Shown piece after piece: positions 20,056 to 27,405 of a stretch of DNA of 64,000 nt. The notes beneath the pieces were generated by a model. That model searched no databases, had not been told where the DNA came from, and saw nothing but the letters and a program-made list of their open reading frames with translations. The translations under genes were made by a program, and so were the position numbers. The stretch covers positions 1-64,000 of the forward strand of contig CALVBB010000001.1 of the NCBI GenBank assembly GCA_944325705.1, in the 5' to 3' direction. Position 1 is the stretch's first letter. Each line of letters begins with the position of its first letter. The DNA is from Candidatus Gastranaerophilales bacterium (GTDB lineage Bacteria; Cyanobacteriota; Vampirovibrionia; Gastranaerophilales; Gastranaerophilaceae).

Positions 20056-21246
20056 TTATGTATATTTATTATCAGCGTCGTTCTTTTCGGAGGAAGGTTC
20101 GCTTTTTTTTAGCTTATCCATTTCTTCCTGAGATATTACTGTAACAGGTTTCCCCGGAGTAACTTTTTGCAGCCCGTCTGTTATAATTCTGTCACCGGCG
20201 GAGAGGCCCTCTGTAATAATCCAGTTGTCGCCCTGTTGTCCTCCTGTTTTTATATATACAAGCTGAGGAAGCTCCTGCTCATCAAGTTTGAAAACGTATT
20301 TGCCGGCCTGGTTTTCTTGTACGGCGGTCTGCGGAACAATCGGGGTTTTAACAGGGTTGTTTGAATATAGTTTTACGGTTACAAATTCTCCGTGCAAAAG
20401 TCCGTTGTCAGGGTTTTTGAAAGTTGCCCTCATTGTTACAGTGCCTGTTGACTGGTCAATTTTGTTGTCGTGAAAATCCTGTGTGCCGTCATATTCATAT
20501 TTTACGCCGTCAGGAAAGTACAATTCGACCTTTCTGTTTTTATTGTTTGATTTGTCTGCGCTGGAGAGTTTTGCAAAGTCAACAGAATCAATCGGGAAAG
20601 TTACGTAAATCGGATTTGTACTGTTAAGGGTTGTGAGTGCGCCGGAGCTTGGTGAAACATAGTTTCCGACGGTGACTGTTATAATCCCGATACGCCCGTC
20701 TACCGGAGCTTTCACGAGTGTATAGCCAAGATTCCTTTTGCTGTCGTTGTATCTTGCCTGTGCTGAGGCAAGCTGTGCTTTCAGGGAATCTCTCTGTGCA
20801 AGCAGATTATCATATTGTGATTTTGCTATATAATCTTTTTTGACAAGTTCGGAAGCTCTTGCAAGCTGTTTTTCCGCATAAGCAAGCTGTGCTCTTGTGT
20901 TTGCAACATCTGCCTGCGCCACATTTGCCGCATTCTGGTATTCTGTAGGTTCTATCAAAAACAGTGTCTGACCTGCTTTTACAAAATCGCCTTCTTTGAA
21001 GTAACTTTTCTGAAGATAACCTGAGATACGTGCAAGCACATTAACCTGATACTTGGAAACTACTCTCCCCGGAGCTTCAAAGCTTCGTATAATATCGGCA
21101 TTTTCTACTGTTTGGACAGTTACAGCCGGTGCAGGTTTGTTTTTGGCTGCTCTTCCCTGCATAACTTTATCAAATATATTTGAGCCGTATCTGAACAAGA
21201 TTGCGGCAATAATTATTGCTATAACTATAATTATATTTTTCTTCAT
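20056..21246 (-). CDS. RND periplasmic adaptor (membrane fusion protein)
   Basis: This 396-residue adaptor links the RND pump to the TolC channel. It has an N-terminal membrane anchor (residues 4-20), then the lipoyl-like half motif (RISGYLQKSYFKEGDFVKAG), a coiled-coil hairpin (about 100-160), the second lipoyl half (LVKAPVDGRIG) and a beta-barrel. It is the first gene of the operon, with ribosome site GGAGGAG just before ATG. Confidence 0.95.
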   Translation of the reverse strand: MKKNIIIVIAIIIAAILFRYGSNIFDKVMQGRAAKNKPAPAVTVQTVENADIIRSFEAPGRVVSKYQVNVLARISGYLQKSYFKEGDFVKAGQTLFLIEPTEYQNAANVAQADVANTRAQLAYAEKQLARASELVKKDYIAKSQYDNLLAQRDSLKAQLASAQARYNDSKRNLGYTLVKAPVDGRIGIITVTVGNYVSPSSGALTTLNSTNPIYVTFPIDSVDFAKLSSADKSNNKNRKVELYFPDGVKYEYDGTQDFHDNKIDQSTGTVTMRATFKNPDNGLLHGEFVTVKLYSNNPVKTPIVPQTAVQENQAGKYVFKLDEQELPQLVYIKTGGQQGDNWIITEGLSAGDRIITDGLQKVTPGKPVTVISQEEMDKLKKSEPSSEKNDADNKYT

Positions 21247-21375
21247 TAATGCTCCTCCGGTCTGATTTCAGATATAATTCTATCGTAAGCGAAATTTAGG
21301 CTCTGTCAAAGTTTTTAACAATGTAACATTTTACTTCTGTTGCGTGAATTAAGGGCTGAAAATATAGAAGTGTTC

Positions 21376-21391
21376 TGTTGCATTTGCAACA
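21376..21391. promoter_or_regulatory. Possible operator upstream of the efflux operon
   Basis: TGTTGCA-TT-TGCAACA is a perfect 7-2-7 palindrome about 130 bp upstream of the adaptor start, between the efflux operon and rdgB. A related half site (TGTTGCG) lies near 21338. No regulator gene is adjacent. Confidence 0.4.
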
Positions 21392-21428
21392 CAGTATGCT
21401 ACTATACTTAAAATAAGATGTCAATAGA

Positions 21429-21992
21429 CTACTTTGTTAAAAATTCTATAACTTTTCTGAGCGCTCTGCCTCTGTGTGAAATTTCGTTTTTTTCTTCTTC
21501 TGACATTTCTGCCATGGTTTTCGGGGTATTTTCAACAAGAAAAACCGGATCATAGCCGAAACCGCCTGTTCCTGCCTGTTTGTAAGCTATTTTGCCTTGG
21601 CATTCTCCGGTTGTCTGAAAAATAATTTCACCGTTTTCATCAACAAGAGTCATTGCACATACGAACTTTGCATTTCTGTTTTTATGTGGCTCCAGTTCTT
21701 TTAAAAGTTTGTTAATTCTTGCCTGCGGAGTGTCAGCATAGCGTGCGGAATACAGTCCCGGAGCACCGTTTAAGGCTTCCACACAAAGACCTGAATCGTC
21801 TGCCAGTGACATCATTTTGGAAACACGGGCAGCTTCTTTTGCTTTTATATAAGAATTTTCTTCAAAAGTTTTACCGTTTTCAACAGGGTTAAAACCTTCT
21901 GCAGGCGATATAAATTCAATATCAGTATCTCCTGCGATTTCCTGAATTTCTTTTAACTTATGAGGATTTCCTGTTGCAAAAACTATTTTCAT
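21429..21992 (-). CDS. rdgB: XTP/dITP pyrophosphatase (RdgB/HAM1 family)
   Basis: This 187-residue house-cleaning enzyme hydrolyses non-canonical purine triphosphates (XTP, dITP, ITP) to monophosphates. The N-terminal signature FATGNPHKLKEI, the ADDSGLCVEALNGAPG motif with catalytic Asp, the GGFGYDPVF motif and the C-terminal SHRGRALRK are all present. RBS AAAGGA. It lies 42 nt after uppS on the same strand, so probably one transcript. Confidence 0.96.
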   Translation of the reverse strand: MKIVFATGNPHKLKEIQEIAGDTDIEFISPAEGFNPVENGKTFEENSYIKAKEAARVSKMMSLADDSGLCVEALNGAPGLYSARYADTPQARINKLLKELEPHKNRNAKFVCAMTLVDENGEIIFQTTGECQGKIAYKQAGTGGFGYDPVFLVENTPKTMAEMSEEEKNEISHRGRALRKVIEFLTK

Positions 21993-22034
21993 CCTGTTTC
22001 CTTTTATAAGTCTTATCGCTGCCGGCGGTAATTT

Positions 22035-22775
22035 TTATTTCCCGTAGCGACGCTGGCGGCGGTTAAACTCGGTGATTGCATCCGCGAGTGCATTTTTGTC
22101 AAACTCCGGCCAGAAAGTTTTCGTAACCAGAAATTCCGAGTATGCAATCTGCCATAAAAGATAATTTGATACTCTCATTTCTCCGCCGGTTCTGATGAGA
22201 AGATCCGGATCAGGAATGTCTTTTGTGTAAAGATTTTTAGAAATCAATTCTTCTGTAATATCTTCAACCTTAATTTCTCCGGTTTGAACTTTTTGTGCAA
22301 TACTTTTTGCCGCGTGAACAATCTCGTCTCTTGAGCCGTAGTTGAATGCTATCTGCAGGCGGACGCCTGTATTATTCTTTGTAACTTCAACAGCGTGTGC
22401 TAAAATCTCCTGCAGCTTTGTGCCGAGCTTTGTTAAATCTCCGATGAAATTAATTACTACGCCGTTTTCGTGCATTTCTTTAAGTTCATTTCTGATGGTT
22501 TCGCCCAGAAGGTTCATCAAAAAATCAACTTCTTCTTTTTTTCTGTTCCAGTTTTCTGTAGAAAAAGCGTAAACTGTCAGATATTTTACACCGAAATCAT
22601 CGCATGCCCTCATTGCTGCTTTAAGAGCATCAACCCCTTTTTTATGGCCGAAAGCGGACGGGAGGTTTTTCTCTTTTGCCCAGCGTCTGTTACCGTCCAT
22701 AATTATTGCAATATGCTGCAGATTTGTATTTTTTACTATATCAATTATTTCCTGATCTTTGGTAATTGTTTCCAT
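22035..22775 (-). CDS. uppS: Isoprenyl transferase (undecaprenyl diphosphate synthase)
   Basis: A cis-prenyltransferase that makes the C55 lipid carrier for cell-wall and glycan precursors. The 246-residue protein shows the substrate site IMDGNRRWAKEKN with the catalytic Asp, GHKKGVDALK, and the C-terminal RTGGEMRVSNYLLWQ, where Gly replaces the more usual Ser. Ribosome site AGGTGG precedes ATG 22775. It is divergent from a glycan gene at 22837. Confidence 0.96.
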   Translation of the reverse strand: METITKDQEIIDIVKNTNLQHIAIIMDGNRRWAKEKNLPSAFGHKKGVDALKAAMRACDDFGVKYLTVYAFSTENWNRKKEEVDFLMNLLGETIRNELKEMHENGVVINFIGDLTKLGTKLQEILAHAVEVTKNNTGVRLQIAFNYGSRDEIVHAAKSIAQKVQTGEIKVEDITEELISKNLYTKDIPDPDLLIRTGGEMRVSNYLLWQIAYSEFLVTKTFWPEFDKNALADAITEFNRRQRRYGK

Positions 22776-22836
22776 ATTTCCACCTGTACGCTTTATTATA
22801 TCACAAATATATGATATTATAATTGAGGAGGTTAAA

Positions 22837-23721
22837 ATGAAAAGGGCAGCGGTTTTTGCGCACTATGATAAAGACAGAATTATTGATGATTATGTTATAT
22901 ATTATCTGAAAGCATTAAAGGAAATTTTTGATACCATAGTTTTTGTGTCCTGTAATGAACTTGAGGAAGGTGAAAAATCAAAGCTAGACGGTATTGCGGA
23001 TTATGTAATTACGGAAAATCATAATGAGTACGATTTCGGTTCATATAAGCGCGGGTACTTTTATCTTTTAAATAACGGGCTTGAGGAAAACTTTGACGAA
23101 CTGGGGTTCCTAAACGACAGCTGCTACGGCCCTCTGTATCCTTTGAAACCGGTTATTGCGCAGGTAGGCGATTGTGATTTCTGGGGGATGACAAGAAATC
23201 TCGAATGGCAGGAGCATATACAAAGTTTCTTTTTTGTTTTTAAAAAGCAGGTTTTTACATCAAAAGTTTTTAAAGATTTTATGGCAAACATAAAAGAGCT
23301 GCCACACAAAATTGATATTGTCACGCAATATGAAATCGGACTTTCAAGGCTTCTGGTTCAAAACGGATTCAAGTTTGATTACGCTGTAAAGTATAAGAAA
23401 AAATACCGCTCTAACATCACAATTTTTAAATGGCGCGAGGCAATTTTAAAATACCGAATGCCACTTTTAAAATGCTCAATTCTCCGCGGTATGAATACTT
23501 TTCATACCACGATTGCAGATTGGGAAACTGTTATTCCGAATGGTTACCCTGTTGAGTTAATCAAAAAAAATCTTGAGCGCACAGCAGTAAAAAATATTAA
23601 CTGTAAAAGGTTTAAAAATTTGCGGATTTTTCTTTTTAATATTGTCGGAAATCTCAGGAAAACTCCGCGCAGAATTTTTTCCAATTTTATAAAATACTGC
23701 CTGCCGTTTTTATCGGATTAG
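22837..23721 (+). CDS. Rhamnan synthesis F-like glycan protein
   Basis: This is a 294-residue protein. ATG 22837 is chosen because GAGGAGG lies 4 nt upstream; the in-frame start at 22759 would extend back over the uppS start. It resembles RgpF-family proteins, as seen in AVFAHYDKDRIIDDYVIYYL, YDFGSYKRGYFYL, LNDSCYGPLYPL and WGMTRNLEWQEHIQSFF. These act in rhamnose-rich polysaccharide synthesis, probably as glycosyltransferases. The end overlaps the convergent glycosyltransferase by 4 bp. Confidence 0.85.
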   Translation: MKRAAVFAHYDKDRIIDDYVIYYLKALKEIFDTIVFVSCNELEEGEKSKLDGIADYVITENHNEYDFGSYKRGYFYLLNNGLEENFDELGFLNDSCYGPLYPLKPVIAQVGDCDFWGMTRNLEWQEHIQSFFFVFKKQVFTSKVFKDFMANIKELPHKIDIVTQYEIGLSRLLVQNGFKFDYAVKYKKKYRSNITIFKWREAILKYRMPLLKCSILRGMNTFHTTIADWETVIPNGYPVELIKKNLERTAVKNINCKRFKNLRIFLFNIVGNLRKTPRRIFSNFIKYCLPFLSD

Positions 23722-24512
23722 CGCCTGAAAATTTTGCATGTATAGTATAAAAGCCGTTTTATGCACATTACGATTGCTGCAAATATTATGAAAATCAGCA
23801 GGTGAAGGTTAAACGGTTCCTGTTTCAGGATTTTTAAGTATGCGGCTATATTGGCAAATCTGAACCTGCATCGGCTGTGTTGTCCGAGGTAACTTTCGCG
23901 GTGCTGCCGCCAGAAGGTGAGTTTTTCCGGCAGGTAATAAAAGTCTGTCAGGCGCGCAAGCTGTATATAAATATACCAGTCAAGAAGCCTATCAATCGGG
24001 GTATCAAAGTCAATCAGTTCAAGCAGATTTTTCTTTACCATTACGCAGGACATAGTTAAAACAGGATTGCTTATGCCAAATTCATAAAACATACTCCGCG
24101 GGAATACTCCTTTGGTTTTCGGGAAACTTTTCTTTATAGTTTCACCGAACAGTTCAACGTCATTAAAAATAAACCCGAAATGCCTGTTATGTTCGATTAA
24201 TTTGACTTTTTTCTCAAGATAATTTTCTTTCCATAAATCATCGCTTTCAAGAAAGGCAATCCACTCTCCGGACGCCTCTTTTAGAGCTTTTTGAATTGAT
24301 TTTTTTAAGCCCAGATTTTTGTTGTTTACGATTAATTTTATGCGGCTGTCATTTCGGGCAATTTCTTTAATAATATCAACGGACGAATCGGTTGAAGCGT
24401 CGTCTATGACTATTAATTCCAGATTTTTATAAGTCTGTTTCAGGACGGAATTTATAGTATCTTTTATATACTGCTGGTAATTATAGCTGGTTACAATGAC
24501 TGATACAAGCAT
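23718..24512 (-). CDS. Family 2 glycosyltransferase
   Basis: This 264-residue GT-A enzyme transfers a sugar in cell-surface glycan synthesis. It shows SVIVTSYNYQQYIKDTINSV, the nucleotide site VIDDASTDSS, and the acidic metal motif LESDDLW. A hydrophobic C-terminal segment (LLIFIIFAAIVMCI) suggests membrane association. I place the start at 24512, not 24530: a perfect TATAAT ends 6 nt before ATG 24512, so a codon at 24530 would lie upstream of the transcript. It converges on the RgpF-like gene. Confidence 0.9.
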   Translation of the reverse strand: MLVSVIVTSYNYQQYIKDTINSVLKQTYKNLELIVIDDASTDSSVDIIKEIARNDSRIKLIVNNKNLGLKKSIQKALKEASGEWIAFLESDDLWKENYLEKKVKLIEHNRHFGFIFNDVELFGETIKKSFPKTKGVFPRSMFYEFGISNPVLTMSCVMVKKNLLELIDFDTPIDRLLDWYIYIQLARLTDFYYLPEKLTFWRQHRESYLGQHSRCRFRFANIAAYLKILKQEPFNLHLLIFIIFAAIVMCIKRLLYYTCKIFRR

Positions 24513-24518
24513 AATTTT

Positions 24519-24524
24519 ATTATA
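24519..24524 (-). promoter_or_regulatory. -10 element of the glycosyltransferase gene, 6 nt before ATG
   Basis: A perfect TATAAT on the minus strand is separated from the ATG by AAAATT. It supports a leaderless transcript and fixes the start. Confidence 0.55.
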
Positions 24525-24530
24525 TAGCAT

Positions 24531-25199
24531 AAAAAAGACGGTAAGACGATAAGTGCATCAAAAAAGTGAAGTGTGAAGGGTAAGGAGTGAAGGGGGCTAC
24601 AAAGTTGAAATGTTGAAGGGATGAAAGGTTTAACATTAGATATGTAATTCTGAAGCATTAATTGTTGCCGCTTGCATGAGGAGTAGGTCGGATTTACTAA
24701 TCCGATGACATAACTGCACCGGATAAGATTATAACACATTATAAAACTGGTGTCCGATACCGGACACCAGTTTCGCTCTCTCTTATTTAATTTCCCCTCT
24801 ACCAGAGAACGGGGGAAAATCTTTTCGCCCTCAGCACGGGTTTTGCTTCGCTCCACCCTGCCGAAAATCCGTCTCTTGGATTTGCTCCATGCTGCTCTCG
24901 CTCTGTCGGCTCAACCCGCTCGCAATCCGGACTATCGTCCGTCCTCAAATCCGCTTCTTGCTCGTTCGCGTTTAACGGGACTTCAGACTTTCTTTTCACA
25001 AGCTTTGCTTGCTCCAAAGAAAGTTCTCCGCCCTCAGCTCACTCGCGCCTCTTGGATTTACTCCATGCTCGGAAACTTTCGCTTTTGAACCTACGGTTCA
25101 AGTCCGCTCAATTCGTTCGCGTTTAACGGGACTTCGGACTTTCTTTTCGCAAGCTTTGCCTGCTCCAAAGAAAGTTCCTCCGCCCTCAGCTCACTCGCG
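24531..25199. repeat. Non-coding block of dispersed repeats between the glycosyltransferase and nrdJ
   Basis: No gene is seen here. It holds degenerate GTTGAAATG-type repeats (24600-24630), a TCGGATTTACTAATCCGA hairpin (24690-24710), a 13-bp perfect hairpin (24744-24773, AAACTGGTGTCCG) and G+C-richer repeats from 24830. The latter resemble the leader region of the pseudopilin at 200-320. An imperfect direct repeat of about 85 bp sits at about 24965-25049 and 25113-25199. Confidence 0.6.
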
Positions 25200-27185
25200 C
25201 TACGAACAACCTGAATATCCGCAGTTCAGACAGATAAAGCAGCCTTCTGCCATCTCTATCGTATTCCCGCATTCAGGACAGGTTACTGTTTTAACTTCAC
25301 CTGACGGATTGTATTCTTCAATCTCATCTTTTATTTCTTCAGCCTTTGCCTCTTCCGGTTTCTTTTTGTCATCAAGGTTCATTGGCTGGAACTGACGTGA
25401 ATTGTTTCTGTAAACAGTGATGCCTTTCAGGTTGTTTTCGTAAGCAAGAACGTAAGCTTCTTCAATGTCTTTTCTTGTTGCGTGTTCTTCAAAGTTTACT
25501 GTTTTTGAAACGGCATTGTCGGTATGAAGCTGGAATGCAGCCTGCATTTTTACGTGCCAGTAAGGCGATACGTCGTGTGCGGTTACGAAGATTTTCTTAA
25601 CTTCCTCAGGAACCCCAGCAACGTGTGCAACAGAACCTGTTTTGGCAATTTCTTTCATCAAATCTTCTGAGTAGAAACCGTGTTTTACTGCGTAATCCTT
25701 GAAAATAGGGTTTACTTCCAGCATTTCAGTTCCGTCCATAATCAATCTTGAGAATACAAGACCAAACAGAGGCTCAACTCCGCCTGATGCGCCTGCAATC
25801 ATTGAAATTGTACCTGTCGGTGCAATACATGTTGTGGTTGCGTTTCTTATACCGTATTTTTCGATTTGTGAATCTAATTCTTTCCATTGTTCATCTGAGA
25901 TGATTCCTGCGGATTTCCCTTTATATTTATTATAGAGGAAGTTTTTGCCGTCATAAACACTTCCTTTGAAGTTGTTAAATCTTCCGCGTTCTTTTGAAAG
26001 TTCAATTGATTCACATTTTGATTCGTAATCGATGAATTCCATTACCTGACCGGCAAGCTTTGTGCCTTCAGCTGACGCGTATGAGATCCCCATTTTCATA
26101 AGCATATCAGCCCAGCCCATTACACCGAGGCCGATTTTTCTGTTATTTTGAACCATTTCGGAAATTTGCGGAAGCGGGTAATTATTTACGGCAATTACGT
26201 TATCAAGGAAGCGGATGGCTGTTCTTGTTGTTTTCGCGAGCAACTCCCAATCAACTGTTCCGTCTGATTTAACCATTTTACCAAGGTTAATTGAGCCGAG
26301 GTTGCATGCTTCATACGCCAGAAGCGGAACCTCTCCGCAAGGGTTTGTAGATTCAATCTGACCTACAAGCGGTGTCGGGTTATCAGAATTCATTTTGTCA
26401 ATAAAGATAATTCCCGGCTCACCGTTTCTCCATGCGCCGTCAACAATCATATCAAAAACTTTTTTTGCGCTTATTTTTCCGGCAACAGTGTTGTTCTGCG
26501 GGTTGATAAGCTCATAATCAGTACCGTTTTTGAGTGCTTCCATAAATTTATCAGTGATAGCAACGGAAATGTTAAAGTTGTTTAATCTGTTGTTATCAGC
26601 TTTGCAGTTGATGAAGTCTAAAATATCAGGATGATCAACTCTTAAGATACCCATATTAGCACCGCGTCTTGTGCCGCCCTGTTTAACAGCTTCGGTCGCT
26701 GCGTTAAACACTTCCATAAATGAAACAGGGCCTGAAGATACGCCCATAGTTGAACGTACAACACTGTTTTTCGGTCTTAATCTTGAGAAAGAAAAACCGG
26801 TGCCGCCGCCTGATTTATGAATAAGCGCTGTATTTTTAACGGTTTCAAAAATGCCTTCAAGCGAATCTTCCACAGGAAGCACAAAGCAAGCGGCTAATTG
26901 TCCGAGTTCTCTGCCGGCATTCATCAATGTCGGGGAGTTAGGCATAAAGTAGCAGTTTGTAATTGCGTCATAGAATCTTTCTGTTAATTTATCGATATCG
27001 GCCTGAGATTTGCCGAATTTCAAATCTCCTTCCGCAATAGTTTTTGCTACACGCCTGAACATATCAGCCGGTGTTTCTGTGCATTTCCCGTCTTTGTCGC
27101 GTTTCAAGTATCTTTTTTCAAGAACTTTTATGGCATTTTCGGATAAGTTTAATTTGTCTTCCACTAAGTTCACACTAACCTCCAT
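25200..27185 (-). CDS. nrdJ: Adenosylcobalamin-dependent ribonucleotide reductase (class II)
   Basis: This 661-residue enzyme reduces ribonucleotides to deoxyribonucleotides with a B12-derived radical and needs no oxygen. Visible features are MPNSPTLMNAG, the active-site region NPCGEVPLLAYEACNLGSI (about 285), and TTCIAPTGTISMIAGASGG. A C-terminal Cys-rich zinc-ribbon tail follows (CPECGNTIEMAEGCFICLNC). RBS AGAGGGA precedes ATG 27185. No cobalamin riboswitch was recognised upstream. Its 3' end abuts a repeat block. Confidence 0.96.
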   Translation of the reverse strand: MEVSVNLVEDKLNLSENAIKVLEKRYLKRDKDGKCTETPADMFRRVAKTIAEGDLKFGKSQADIDKLTERFYDAITNCYFMPNSPTLMNAGRELGQLAACFVLPVEDSLEGIFETVKNTALIHKSGGGTGFSFSRLRPKNSVVRSTMGVSSGPVSFMEVFNAATEAVKQGGTRRGANMGILRVDHPDILDFINCKADNNRLNNFNISVAITDKFMEALKNGTDYELINPQNNTVAGKISAKKVFDMIVDGAWRNGEPGIIFIDKMNSDNPTPLVGQIESTNPCGEVPLLAYEACNLGSINLGKMVKSDGTVDWELLAKTTRTAIRFLDNVIAVNNYPLPQISEMVQNNRKIGLGVMGWADMLMKMGISYASAEGTKLAGQVMEFIDYESKCESIELSKERGRFNNFKGSVYDGKNFLYNKYKGKSAGIISDEQWKELDSQIEKYGIRNATTTCIAPTGTISMIAGASGGVEPLFGLVFSRLIMDGTEMLEVNPIFKDYAVKHGFYSEDLMKEIAKTGSVAHVAGVPEEVKKIFVTAHDVSPYWHVKMQAAFQLHTDNAVSKTVNFEEHATRKDIEEAYVLAYENNLKGITVYRNNSRQFQPMNLDDKKKPEEAKAEEIKDEIEEYNPSGEVKTVTCPECGNTIEMAEGCFICLNCGYSGCS

Positions 27186-27329
27186 TTATATCCCTCTGTT
27201 AATACGTAAAGTCTGTAAAAATTTAAGCATGACTGTTTAATTATCATACAACAATTTTTCTGTTCATGGCAAGGCAAAAAAGTAAATATTACGAAATGTA
27301 ATTATTTTATTCCCTTAAAATAATGCATG

Positions 27330-27358
27330 TTGAGATAATTTACAAAAAGTGGTATAAT
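27330..27358 (+). promoter_or_regulatory. Promoter of the large pilin-like surface gene
   Basis: TTGAGA, a 17-nt spacer and a perfect TATAAT, about 48 nt before ATG 27406. Confidence 0.7.
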
Positions 27359-27405
27359 TTATAATGTTATAGTATATACAAATGATTAACTATAGGAGTT
27401 GAGAT

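Noticed and set aside
25080-25110. tRNA-like T-arm (GGTTCAAGTCC)
   Set aside because: The arms do not form a cloverleaf and no acceptor stem is present. The motif is part of a repeat seen also near 240-280.
24799-25395. ORFs in the repeat block near 24.8-25.4 kb
   Set aside because: Several frames are open because of repeat composition; they overlap nrdJ antisense and have no ribosome site.
27186-27330. Cobalamin riboswitch upstream of nrdJ
   Set aside because: No conserved B12-box-like sequence or long structured leader was recognised in the short gap.
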